The notes under the pieces are model-generated. The model saw only the letters and a list, made by a program, of their open reading frames with translations. It had not been told where the DNA came from and made no database searches. From assembly GCF_040581485.1 (NCBI RefSeq), contig NC_090129.1, forward strand, positions 12,039,501 through 12,103,500: a stretch of 64,000 nucleotides of DNA. The letters are read 5' to 3'. Shown piece by piece: positions 19,774 to 30,763 of this stretch. Positions within the stretch are counted from its first letter, which is position 1; every line of letters starts with the position of its first letter. The DNA comes from Linepithema humile. Lineage: Eukaryota > Arthropoda > Insecta > Hymenoptera > Formicidae. Both the position numbers and the translations under genes were made by a program.

Positions 19774-20301
19774 GAGCCAATTAGAGGAAACGAGGAAGAA
19801 GGAAACTTATTAAATAGGTAATACAAAATTGTATAATTACTGTAACATTAAAAATTGAAATAAAAGATTGTATAGCCATCATTACTTTATTAAATATTTT
19901 GTTTCTTGGATTTCCAGAGAAGTTTTTTTGTTTCTTGGATTCCGGAGGAGTTTAGGTGTAAGTATATATTTTTTTTTATATAAGAGCTGCTGTGCGCTTA
20001 CAAAAAAGAAGGGTTGCTGTGCACCTTATAAAAAGTATTACTGCGCTGTGCGCTTATAGAAAGAAGGGTTGCTGTGCACCTTCAAGAGTGACTGCTGTGC
20101 GTCTTTAAACATAAAAAGTATTACTGCGCTGTGCGCTTATAGAAAGAAGGGTTGCTGTGCACCTTCAAGAGTGACTGCTGTGCGTCTTTAAACACTTGTT
20201 ATAAAAAGAAGAGTTGCTGTGCACCTGTAAAAAGCAATTGCTGTGCTCTTGCAAATAATAATCTAAAATATATATTTAATTAAAAGATAAAAATATTTAT
20301 A
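19391..20301. repeat. region upstream of the Helitron genes: GA microsatellite and GCTGTGCRCCTT array
   Basis: A (GA)n run lies at about 19743-19763. From 19985 to 20245 there are about eight copies of a short motif (TGCTGTGCACCTT or TGCTGTGCGCTTA) in an ~85-bp higher-order repeat. No coding frame is visible. It is probably the leader or promoter region of the following gene, or the Helitron 5' part. Confidence 0.5.
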
Positions 20302-21915
20302 ATGGAAAAACAAATAACGCTGTCGTCTGATCAAAAACGTATTATTGCTCAAGGCGAATGGTTAAATGATATACATATGAAGCATTTTGCACATCTTTTA
20401 AAAACTTGTTCAGATTATAGACCTGTGCAAACACAAAAATTGTATTCTCTTGATACAATACAATGTGCATCAGAATATAAAAAACATATACAGATATTAT
20501 TTAGTTCGTCAGGTCTAAACGCATTAGATGGACATTGGATATGTAGCTATTATGACAAAAAAAATTTATTTATTTATGATTTGTTTAATAATAAAAAGTT
20601 GCACAGAGATTATGAACAATTTTTAAGACGATTATTTCCAACTTATCCTTTTGAAAAACGACCTATCAAATTTCCAGCTGTGCAATGTCAACCAAATAGT
20701 AATGATTGCGGTGTTTTCGCTATAGCTTTTGCAATTTCGTTACTATTCAATATTAAACCAGAAAAAGTTAAGTATGATCATAGCTTAATGCGTTCACATT
20801 TGATAAAAATTTTTGAATCTAATGTAATCGAACATTTTCCTCAAGATCCAAAATATGGTGTTCAAAAAGTACTTTCATTGGCATTAATAAAAGCAAAAGA
20901 AGCTGAAACAACTCGTAAGCGTATGATACATCAAAATAAAACAAATGAAAAGAAATTAAATCAATTGAAACAGTATAATCGTCCTTGTAAATTAAAGAAA
21001 TTAAATAATGATTTGTTAAAAATGCAAAAAAACATAGCAGATTTAGACAAAATTGCAGATCTAACATTGATTAATAATAATCGTATTGATCAAGTTTATA
21101 AAAAAGATTATAAAGAGAATGAAGGACGTATACAGGTGTACTTAGAAAATGATATGCAAAATGAAAGATATCGAGATCAAATAATTATAAAAACTGAGAC
21201 AAAAATAGTTTTGTCATCCGAACAAAAAAATATTATTGTTCAAGGTGAATGGCTAACAGATTTGCATATAAAACATTTTAATCATCTTTTAGAAAGATGT
21301 TCTAATTATAGACCTGTCGAAACATTGCTATTACAATGTCTTGATGAAATACAACCTATACCTGAAAATAATGAACATATACAGATATTATATAGTTCGT
21401 CAGGTCCTGGCGCATTAGATGGACATTGGGTATGCAGTTATTATGATGCACAAAACTTATTTATTTATGATTCATTGAATAAAAAGAAGTTGCATAAAAA
21501 TCATGAACAATTTTTAAGACGATTATTTCCGACTTATTCTTTTGATCAACGGCCTGTCCGATTTCCTACTGTGCAGCAACAACCAAACGGTAATGATTGT
21601 GGTGTTTTTTCAATAGCTTTTGCAACTTCATTACTATTTAATATCAAGCCTGATACAGTAAAGTATGATCATAGCTTAATGCGTTCACATTTAGTAAAAA
21701 TTTTGGAATCTAATGTAATAGAGCATTTTCCTCAAGATTTAATATATGGAGTTATTCAAAAAGTATCTCCGTTAGCAATAATAAAACCAAAAAAAGTAGC
21801 TCCTTTACGTACAATAGGACAAAATAAAATAGAACAAAAATCAAATACATTAAAGAACAATTTTGTTGATCAAATTAATAACAAGGATAACCAAGAGATA
21901 ATAAATATAGATGAT
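20302..21915 (+). pseudogene. tandem Ulp1-like cysteine protease domains (Helitron-associated), interrupted
   Basis: The 538 codons before the break hold two ~190-residue copies of an Ulp1/adenain-like C48 peptidase. In copy 1 the catalytic His is in LDGHW (residue 78), Asp in FIYD (93), Gln in VQCQP and Cys in NDCGVF (136). In copy 2 they are at 375, 390 and 433. Both triads look complete. A Lys-rich linker of about 120 residues joins the copies. Ulp1-type enzymes cleave SUMO or related modifiers. At 21911-21915 the frame is cut by Gypsy-2; removing that element and one ATGAT copy brings the frame into 27775 in phase. The start ATG at 20302 is the first in frame. Confidence 0.8.
21911..21915. 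repeat. Gypsy-2 target-site duplication, left copy
   Basis: ATGAT here is repeated at 27770-27774 on the other side of the element, the 5-bp duplication expected for Gypsy integration. Confidence 0.85.
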
Positions 21916-22868
21916 TATAGGCGTATAGCCTAATGGATTGTGTTCGACTTGGTTGAAATATTGAGACCAATTTCTTAGAAAAATATAATTTATTTTTCCT
22001 CGTCAGAGAAGTAGAGTAAAAGTACAAGTTTTGTTTGATTTGATTAATTGCGCCAGAGGCGCTTTCTCGGCAAGAGTGTAAGGCCGAGAATCAAAAGAAA
22101 AATTGACGGGCGCGGTAAGAAATTACCGGCCGCGTCTTAGTGTGTTGAACGGGTCCTAAAAAGGACGGTTCAATTGAGTTAGCTCGTTGCAGCCCCTTTC
22201 CCGGCGTCGGTGGAACTCCGTTCGGGAAGTGGTCTTCCGTCTGACAACTGCTCTCTGAGCAGGCTCTGAGCGGTGAAGTCTGTACTGCTACGGAACGAGT
22301 CTCTGATGTGCTGGTGGTAACAACCGTCTCGGCTCTCGGAATTGCGGATTGCTCCGTGTACCGAGGAGAGAGAGGTCTCCGAATTCGGATGTCGCCTTGT
22401 GTGAGCGTGTCCCTTGGTGGTCGAGTCAACCGGACGCAGAACTCTAGTGGAATTAATTTCCACACTAGAGACTGAGGAGGTGACGGCGAAAGTGGAGTAT
22501 CCGCGGGCCGCTTGGTTGAAATGTGCGGCCGATGCTGGGACTCTGTTTTCTTTTTACGCGCCTTGCGAGGCAGCGTGAGGAAAACTGCGAGACTATGTGT
22601 CTCTGGTTAGATTCTGCCGAGGCAGAGTACGACTCAGTTCAAGGGCCCTGGAGAGAGCTCGCCTTGAAGCGAGTGAGTGTGGAAAGATCTGCGGAGCAGC
22701 TCTTTTATATCTCGTCGATCGAAGCTTGATCGCGAGAAGGCTCTTTACCGCCTGCGCAACCTGGCGGTGGGTCCGCAAGCTTGTAACTGGTAGAAGGCCT
22801 GCGGCGCGTAGCGGCGCCGCGGTGTATTATACCGCGTCAGTGCAGCGGTGTGGCGGTGAGCCGCCACA
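21916..22868 (-). repeat. Gypsy-2 3' LTR
   Basis: It is 953 bp. On the minus strand it starts TGTGGCGGCTCACC and ends GCCTATA. It is preceded (minus strand) by an AAGGGGGTCC polypurine tract at about 22869-22885. It is almost identical to 26817-27769. Confidence 0.9.
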
Positions 22869-22886
22869 GGACCCCCTTGGCAGTTT

Positions 22887-25800
22887 TTAAGCCTGGAAAC
22901 GCACGGTTGGTTTAGAAGTTCTGCCGCTCCTTGTCTTGTTGGTTGCGGAGGGCTTTGGTTGGTCGGCTGGTGTTGGTTCGATTGGCTGCTCATCGTTGTC
23001 CAATGTGTAAGCCGGTTTCAATCGGTCAATCGAGACGTTGATTGGCTTGCCGTTGACCAATAGCCTGTAGACTTTGTCGTTTCTGCTTAAAACGTTAAAT
23101 GGTCCGTCGTATGGTTGCTGTAACGCTCTGGTCGGGCAATCGTGTCTGACGAAAACTTTTTCCGATGTGGCCAGGTCCTTGTGTACGAAGGTGCTGCGGT
23201 GGCCATGGCGTCGTAAGTGTGGACGGAGTTTGTTCATTTTTTCCTGTAAATGACGGACAAACTCGTCCGTTGGCTGCTCGTTACTGGTTTGGTCCAAAAA
23301 TTGTCCGGGAATCCGAATGGTCTCTCCGAAAACTAATTCTGCTGGTGTGGCTCCGATGTCCTCTTTTACTGCGGCGCGGATGCCTAATAAAATGACTGGA
23401 AGAATTTGCGTCCATGCTTCTGTTTCGTGGCTTTTGATAGCCGCTTTGAGTTGCCGGTGTAGTCTCTCTACCATGCCATTGGCTGCCGGGTGATACGCGG
23501 TAGTTCGGATGTGTTGCGATCCGGTCAGTCTGGCCAACTGCTTAAATAGTTCCGACTCAAACTGCCGTCCCTGGTCCGTGGTGATTCGTGCCGGCGCTCC
23601 GAAACGCGCAATCCAGTTTTCGAATAAGAGGCGAGCCATCGTTTCTGCGGTGATGTCGGACATCGGGTATGCCTCTGGCCATCGTGTGAACCTGTCAATG
23701 ATTGTGAGGCAGTATTTCTTCCCTCGAGATGGAGGCAAAGGTCCGACGATGTCCATATGTATGTGCTGGAACCTGCTGGTAGGCCCCAAGTAATTTCCTG
23801 TTGGTGAAACGGTGTGTCGGTGGACCTTTGATTTCTGGCAGGGAACGCAAGCCTGCGCCCATCTGCGGCAATCCTTCTTTATTCCGGTCCACACGAAGCG
23901 CTGCGTGATTAGTTTGACGGTGGTTTTTATCCCGGTGTGCGCAAGTCCGTGCAAATGCTTAAAGATTTGCTTTCGGAATTGTTGCGTGACGTATGGTCGT
24001 GGGATGCCCGTCGATGTATCACACATCAGCTTGATATCCGTGCCGGGAATTACGGTTTCTTTAAGCTGCAACTTCGTATTCCCTTGGAGTAATGCTTGTA
24101 TTTCGGCGTCGTCTTTTTGAGATTTTGCGAGCTCTGCAAAATTTACTGCTTGCTGGACAGCCTGCGTCCTCGATAGTGTGTCTGCTACGATGTTATCCTT
24201 TCCCGCCACGTGTCTGATGTCGGTTGAATACTGCCCGATCAGCTCCAAGTGCCGTGTCTGCCGCGGTGAGCTCTGCAAAGGATCTTTTCGAAATGCATAC
24301 ACGAGCGGTTTGTGATCCGTGTAAATGATGAACTCCCTTCCTTCTAACTAGTGCCGGAAATGTTTGATTGCTGCGTATATCGCCAAGAGCTCTCGGTCGT
24401 ACGGACTGTACTTCTGCTGCGCGGTGGTCAGTTTTTTGCTGAGGAACGCCACCGGTTGCTGTCCGAGTTTTCCATGCTGGTGGATTACTGCTCCGATTGC
24501 GAAATCTGAAGCGTCGGTTGTTAAGGAGAGTTCTGCTTTCGGGTCCGGATGTGCCAAGAGCGTTGCCCGTGCAAGGCTTTCTCTGCACGTTTCAAACGCT
24601 GCTTCTCGTTCTGCGCTCCATTCGATTGGTGTTTTCCCTGGTCTGTTCCCTTTTAGCGCGTCATTCAAAATTGCTTGGTCTATGGCCGCTCCCGGAATGA
24701 ATCTCCTGTAGAAATTTAAGGTTCCGAGAAACTGCCGCAGCTGCTTGACGGTGATCGGTTTTGGAAATTTCCGAATGGCCTCGACTTTTTCCGGTAGTGG
24801 TTGCGTCCCTTCTGCTGAGACTTGGTAGCCCAAAAATGCTACGGTTTCTCTTCCGAACACGCATTTTGCTGGGTTTAGTTGAATTCCGTAGTTGCTGAGT
24901 CTCTGGAACAAAGCTGTTAAATGTGTTTTATGTTTGTCTACGTTGTGAGATGCTACCAGGATATCGTCAATGTAGGCGTAGCAGAAATCGAGTCCGCGTA
25001 TCACCTCATTGATGAATCTCTGGAACGTTTGCGCTGCGTTTCTCAAACCGAAAGGCATTTTGAGAAATTCGAACAGACCGAACGGTGTGGTGATTGCCGT
25101 TTTTGGCACGTCTTCAGCGTTTACTGGAATCTGGTTGTAAGCTCTAACCAGATCCAGTGTAGAGAAAATTGTTTTCCCGTGAAGAGCATGTGTAAAATCC
25201 TCGATATGCGGAATCGGGTATCTGTCCGGCACCGTTCGGTTGTTGAGCTTCCTGTAATCGCCGCATGGTCGCCACGTGCCACCTTTCTTCGGTGCCATAT
25301 GCAATGGTGAGGCCCATGCGCTCTTGGACGGCGCGATTACTCCTTCCTGCAGTAAAAGATCGAATTGCTGCTTCGCTTCTTTTAGTTTCTCCGGCGCCAG
25401 TCTCCTCGGCCTGCATGCTTCCGGTGGTCCCGGTGTTGTCTCGATGTAATGCATCGTTGAGTGCGACGCGGATTCCGTCTTTCCGGTTGGTCTAGTGAGC
25501 TGTGAAAATTCGGCCAATAAGGCGTGAAAAGCTGTTTCCTGCAGTAACGTCTTAATTGATGTTTGTCCGGTTCTGCTCTGCAGGCTGTTTGTGGCCAATC
25601 CCGTCGTAGCGTCCAAAAGTTTGCCTCTCCTTACATCCGGCAGGAGATGGAAGTGCCCGAGGAAATCGGAGCCGATGATTGGCTGTGTGACGTCAGCTAC
25701 GATGAATTTCCATTGGAAGGCGCGCCTCAATCCGATGTTGAGCTGAAGCGCGATCCACCCGTAAGTGTGAATGACAGTTCCATTGGCTGCAAACAGGGCT

Positions 25801-26054
25801 TGCGTTGCTCCGGACATCCGTCCGCGTACCATCGAGCGCGGGTAGACACTTATGTCTGATCCCGTGTCGATGAGGTACCGAACTTTCGTTTGTCGCTCGG
25901 TTATTACTAGGCGGCAAGGTTTCGGGTCCGGGCCGTCTGCCGCCATTGATTCCGGACCGTCTAGTTTTCCGTTTTGTCCTTCTTCTTCTCCTTGTATGTA
26001 CATGGCTCTGTACACTTTCTGGCCTTGCTGCCGAATCGCCGATGGAAAAAGCAA
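22887..26054 (-). pseudogene. Gypsy-2 pol (protease, RT, RNase H, integrase), one nonsense codon
   Basis: The minus-strand frame covers about 1,055 codons. Protease: YLIDTGSDISVYP. RT: PDRYPIPHIEDF, FSTLDLVRAYNQIPV, FLKMPFGLRNAAQTFQRF and a full Y-I-D-D box. RNase H: LTTDASDFAIGAV and RELLAIYAAIKHF. A TAG at 24348-24350, where Trp is usual, interrupts it. After that come YTDHKPL, VADTLSR, the integrase zinc region (H-x-H, CVPCQKSK), DDE residues in HMDIVGPLP, TTDQGRQFE and NGMVERLHRQL, and a C-terminal domain ending 22887. It overlaps gag by 94 bp in another frame, so expression by frameshift is likely. Only the single stop prevents a complete polyprotein. Confidence 0.9.
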
Positions 26055-26785
26055 AACTCGCTGTCTTCTTCCGAATTTGATTTAGTCCGGCTGCGGCTGC
26101 GCGATCTGTGGCGCTGCTGTTTGTGGCGGTGCTCCTGCCGGCCCAATCGCGTGTTGAGTGCCGCGACTTGTTTAACCAATGCCTGTATCTGGTCCTCGAG
26201 CGAGCCGGTAGGTTTCGATTTCGTCTCCTTAGGCTTGTCCAATACTGCGACTGTTCGGCATGTGACTTCGTAAACGCGGTCGGCCTGTTCCGCCACGTCC
26301 TCGAGAAGATCGTCAGCTCGCGTCGCTAGAATAATCTGCATCTGGGCCGGTAAACGCCCCAGCCATAGCGTGCGCAGGAGTTGATCAGGCACGGCGTTGC
26401 CCGCGAGCGTCCTTAGATGGCGCAGGAACTGCGATGGCTTTCGGTCGCCTAGTTCCTCTCGCTCTAGTAATTGGCGGATGCGGTGTTCCTGCGAGTCGCT
26501 CAGCCTTTGGATGAGTGCCCTTTTTACGGCTTCGTATTTCCCGCATGTCGGAGGATTCGTTATCACGTCTTTGATTTCCTTGATGTATTTCGTCTCGATT
26601 TGCGAGATTGCGTATGCGTATTTGGTTGAATCCGACGTGACGGCGCTCAGCAGGAACTGGCTCTCTAATTGGGCGAACCATAATTCTGGTTCCTCCGGCC
26701 AAAAAGGTGGTACTCGCACCGATACTCTGCCGATTTGTGCTGCGTCGGCGCCTGGCATATCGCCGGCCTTCTCTGATTGGCTCAT
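25961..26785 (-). CDS. Gypsy-2 gag
   Basis: This 274-residue frame is intact. The N-terminal part (VRVPPFWPEEPELWFAQLES, about residues 25-44) is the usual start of arthropod Gypsy capsids, followed by a helical capsid region (LLEREELGDRKPSQFLRHLR). An Arg/Ser-rich stretch near residues 215-240 and an atypical zinc motif (C-F-F-H-R-R-F-G and K-C-T-E-P-C) lie near the C-terminus, a form I know from other insect Gypsy gags lacking the classic CCHC. It starts 32 nt inside the LTR/primer-site border and overlaps pol at its end. Confidence 0.85.
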   Translation of the reverse strand: MSQSEKAGDMPGADAAQIGRVSVRVPPFWPEEPELWFAQLESQFLLSAVTSDSTKYAYAISQIETKYIKEIKDVITNPPTCGKYEAVKRALIQRLSDSQEHRIRQLLEREELGDRKPSQFLRHLRTLAGNAVPDQLLRTLWLGRLPAQMQIILATRADDLLEDVAEQADRVYEVTCRTVAVLDKPKETKSKPTGSLEDQIQALVKQVAALNTRLGRQEHRHKQQRHRSRSRSRTKSNSEEDSEFCFFHRRFGSKARKCTEPCTYKEKKKDKTEN

Positions 26786-26796
26786 TTGCTTTAACC

Positions 26797-26813
26797 AGTC
26801 GTCGGGGTCACCA
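26797..26813 (-). other. Gypsy-2 primer binding site
   Basis: On the minus strand TGGTGACCCCGACGAC starts 3 nt after the LTR end. TGG matches the tRNA CCA end. I cannot name the tRNA with confidence. Confidence 0.6.
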
Positions 26814-26816
26814 GTT

Positions 26817-27769
26817 TATAGGCGTATAGCCTAATGGATTGTGTTTGACTTGGTTGAAATATTGAGACCAATTTCTTAGAAAAATATAATTTATTTTTCC
26901 TCGTCAGAGAAGTAGAGTAAAAGTACAAGTTTTGTTTGATTTGATTAATTGCGCCAGAGGCGCTTTCTCGGCAAGAGTGTAAGGCCGAGAATCAAAAGAA
27001 AAATTGACAGGCGCGGTAAGAAATTACCGGCCGCGTCTTAGTGTGTTGAACGGGTCCTAAAAAGGACGGTTCAATTGAGTTAGCTCGTTGCAGCCCCTTT
27101 CCCGGCGTCGGTGGAACTCCGTTCGGGAAGTGGTCTTCCGTCTGACAACTGCTCTCTGAGCAGGCTCTGAGCGGTGAAGTCTGTACTGCTACGGAACGAG
27201 TCTCTGATGTGCTGGTGGTAGCAACCGTCTCGGCTCTCGGAATTGCGGATTGCTCCGTGTACCGAGGAGAGAGAAGTCTCCGAATTCGGATGTCGCCTTG
27301 TGTGAGCGTGTCCCTTGGTGGTCGAGTCAACCGGACGCAGAACTCTAGTGGAATTAATTTCCACACTAGAGACTGAGGAGGTGACGGCGAAAGTGGAGTA
27401 TCCGCGGGCCGCTTGGTTGAAATGTGCGGCCGATGCTGGGACTCTGTTTTCTTTTTACGCGCCTTGCGAGGCAGCATGAGGAAAACTGCGAGACTATGTG
27501 TCTCTGGTTAGATTCTGCCGAGGCAGAGTACGACTCAGTTCAAAGGCCCTGGAGAGAGCTCGCCTTGAAGCGAGTGAGTGTGGAAAGGTCTGCGGAGCAG
27601 CTCTTTTATATCTCGTCGATCGAAGCTTGATCGCGAGAAGGCTCTTCACCGCCTGCGCAACCTGGCGGTGGGTCCGCAAGCTTGTAACTGGTAGAAGGCC
27701 TGCGGCGCGTAGCGGCGCCGCGGTGTATTATACCGCGTCAGTGCAGCGGTGTGGCGGTGAGCCGCCACA
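26817..27769 (-). repeat. Gypsy-2 5' LTR
   Basis: It is 953 bp, the same length as the 3' copy, with about eight transition differences. On the minus strand it runs from TGTGG at 27769 to TATA at 26817. Confidence 0.9.
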
Positions 27770-27774
27770 ATGAT

Positions 27775-28401
27775 AATATTACATTGACTAACAATTTTGT
27801 TGATAATAAAGAAAGTTGCAAAAAGGAAAATCAAGATATATGTGATTACTTAAAAAATCATGCGCATTACGAACGACATCGATATAAACAAAATTTAGAA
27901 TATAATCGTGCTAAAAAGATACAGAAATATAAGGAAAATTTAGAAGATAATCGCGTTAAAAAAAAGCGCACATATAAAAAAAAATTAGAAGATAATCGCG
28001 CTAAAAAGAAGCGCAGATATGAAGAAAATGTAGAAGATAATCGTGCTAAAAAGAAGCGCAGATATGAAGAAAATGTAGAAGATAATCGTGCTAAAAAGAA
28101 GCGCAGATATGAAGAAAATGTAGAAGATAATCGTGCTAAAAAGCGGCAACAATATGATAAAAATTTTGCAATGCGATGCACGCAAGAGCGCATACGTTAT
28201 TCTAAATTGATGCAAAAGGAAGAAAGTAGACAAAAAATATTAGAACGTAAATGGAATTGTAACAAACAATATTATAAGAAAAAGAAAGAAGAAAGAGAAA
28301 AAAAGAATGAAACATTGAAATATAAACATAACATAAAAAATTGCAATGTTACTAATAACATCACTAAAAAATATAAAAATGTTTGGTGCAAAATTCTATA
28401 A
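27775..28401 (+). pseudogene. Lys-rich repeat part of the Helitron polyprotein
   Basis: Continues in phase from the Ulp1 domains across Gypsy-2. It contains five or more copies of a 14-residue unit of the type YEENVEDNRAKKKR, coding strongly basic coiled helices, then CTQERIRYSKLMQ and more Lys/Glu-rich sequence. Similar basic repeats occur in front of the Helitron Rep region in insects; a DNA-binding role is inferred. The frame ends at 28399-28401, but the next coding block is in another frame and overlaps by 19 bp, so a frameshift lies near 28385-28400. Confidence 0.65.
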
Positions 28402-29591
28402 AATTAAAAAATGGTTCTTTGATAACATTCATTAAAAATATTTCGAAAAAATTAAATATTGAATGTAATATCGAAAAACAATTAGAAGCTGAGAAAATAG
28501 TACGTTGGTGTAATAATGTTAGAAATAATTATATTGACGACATGAATAAAATATTATATAGACTTAAAAAGAAAGCAGAAGTATGTTTGACTCTTGTTGC
28601 TGAATGTCATACAATTGATGAACAATTGAATGCTTTGTGTGGAGTATCTAGACATACAGCTTCATCCGAAAATTATTTTGCAGATTCTATGTATTGTAAA
28701 GCAACTTTACAAGAATCTTTAGCAATGAATATGGAAGGTCAAGTTATAAATGTGTTACCTTTGACAACAGCACGAGCGAAAAAGTCATGGTCGTGTTGTC
28801 CCACTTTATGTAAAATTGATAATCCAGCTTTGATTAAACGTTATCAAAAATTTCTTGAAACTGTTGATACATGTGCTTTAAAAAATATACCTACATTGGT
28901 AGAAGATATGTATAAATGTACAGTAAAAACTTCAGATTTAAAATTGGGTCACGCGCAAAGTTGTTACATCAATTTAACTCTTTGTAAAGCGATGCTTTTA
29001 CCAGTTGTATTGCTATCGCCTCACTTTCCAAAAGTAAGAAATATTAAACGTTTGATTTATCAACTCACAAGTGTTTGTGGACAAATGTTTAAGTTAGATA
29101 AAGCATTAAATTGTGCTGATTTAGATGTATTAAATGAAATTGTGACTGCAGCACAAGAAATAACAGATATGTACAAACGTAAGCAAAGCGATGCAATTGC
29201 AAATGAGGATGATATATTTTCTAAATATAAGAATGCATTTAAGATATTGAAAAAACGCTTAATGGATACACCGCGTCATGCTTGTGTATCATGTGAAAGA
29301 CTTTGTTATAGAAGAAACGTTTCTGAGATCACAAGTCTTAGAATAAAAATGGATACTCCAATTTGGAAAGATTTAATGGAACATGTAAAAAAGCAACAAA
29401 TTAATTCGCAGTACATATGTATTTATTGTAAAGGAAAATTTCGTGAAGGTTCGATGCCTGCATATTGCATCTTGAATAATCTTTGTACAAATCATGTGCC
29501 GGATGTGATATCATCTCTTAACACATTCGAAAAGATTCTTATACAGAGAGCTAAAGCGTTTCAAACTGTTGTTAAAATGGGACTGTTATAA
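28383..29591 (+). pseudogene. Helitron Cys-rich (DUF6570-like) region
   Basis: This 402-residue frame has a helical N-terminal half. Two Cys clusters near its C-terminus resemble zinc sites: CVSCERLCYRR, and YICIYCKGKFREGSMPAYC. They are followed by LNTFEKILIQRAKAFQTVVKMG, which is the usual lead into the Helitron-like N region. The frame ends early at TAA 29589-29591. One base out of phase, the sequence continues as INKKLPGRQM, so a 1-nt frameshift near 29585 separates it from the next block. Confidence 0.7.
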
Positions 29592-29614
29592 ATAAAAAAT
29601 TACCTGGAAGACAA

Positions 29615-30763
29615 ATGATACAAAAAGTTAAAGGTAGAACCTTTCATTTACCACTTCCAATACAAGAGACATTAAACAAATTATGTTCTGAAACTGATGC
29701 GATAAATATTAATCATGAATTATATATCTTAGTTAGAGGTATTCCCACAAAATCTAAAGTTATCTGGGAAGAGATGGTAAATGTTACAAAAGTAATTGAT
29801 GCATTGATGTGGTTGAAGAACAACAATCCTTTATATTCTGGAATAATAATACCGAATTCACACGATGATTTAGTTTTGCAATTGAATAATATGGAATTCC
29901 AAATGCAAGAGGATGAAAATGTTGAAGAAGATATATTTGATGAGGAACATGAATTATTAAGTAATTCAAAATCCAAAATGCAGGAAATGGAAAACGTTGA
30001 AGATAAGGCATTGAGTCGACATGAGGCATTACTAACTCAGATTATTAATGATAATGATAACTATGAGCAATATTCTATATATCCATTATATGAAAAAAGG
30101 GAAAATAAAACTGCAACGGCTTTATATCAAATGTTAAAAATTCAGGATATACCTATGGATAATCGTGAAAAATGTTTGGATTTGTTATGTTTTCCTGATT
30201 TATATCCTTACGGTATTAATGGAGAGCATGCAGATAGGGAGGTCAAGCTTCATGATCATGAATTCATTAAATGTCGCTTAATGTCCAAACATCCGCAGTA
30301 TAGATTAAATCAACAATATCTATTTTATTTGTTAAACGGTACCAATATACGTCAGTTAAAACGTGGAATTTATCATAAAATGTATACTACTAATCAACGA
30401 GCTCGTTATACGGCTAAGGAATATTTAGAGGCAATGTCCAAAGATTTATTAGAATCTGATTTGAGCACAATATTTGCGTCGCTAAGGAATACGGAACAAT
30501 TTTGGCGTAGACCGAGAAGTGATTTAAATTGTATGACACACCATTATGGACCCGCAACATGGTTTCTAACATTAAGTCCTGGTGAATGGTTGTGGGAAGC
30601 ATTAGGTGAATACATTCGTGAAGTAAATGGATGGTGTGATACATCGTTAAGCACCAGTGCACTTATCGCTAAAGATCCTGTGTCAACATCGAGATTTCTC
30701 GATAACATGTTTTGGGCAATGCTTGATTTTATTTGTTCGGAAGATAATCCAATTGGAGAGTAA
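29615..30763 (+). pseudogene. Helitron-like N-terminal (Helitron_like_N) region
   Basis: This 382-residue frame runs from QKVKGRTFHLPLPIQETLNKL through IIIP, a linker with acidic repeats (EDENVEEDIFDEEHEL), LCFPDLYPYG, RLNQQYLFYLLNG, FWRRPRSDLNCM, GPATWFLTLSPGEW and DNPIGE. These blocks are the standard region before the Rep HUH motif. The frame ends TAATG: the stop at 30761-30763 overlaps the next ATG. The expected protein would continue without a break, so I read this as a lost base. Confidence 0.75.

Larger units (their letters stand above)
21916..27769 (-). mobile_element. Gypsy-2 LTR retrotransposon, nearly intact
   Basis: This 5,854-bp element lies on the minus strand with two 953-bp LTRs (21916-22868 and 26817-27769), a primer site, gag, pol and a polypurine tract. 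The LTRs differ by about eight single bases by eye, all transitions. It is inserted in the Helitron-associated Ulp1 gene with an ATGAT duplication. Only one stop interrupts pol, so this is the youngest LTR element in the window. Confidence 0.9.

Noticed and set aside
27867..28193. 108-codon minus-strand frame with FSSYLRFFLARLSS repeats
   Set aside because: Antisense of the Lys-rich repeat part of the Helitron protein.
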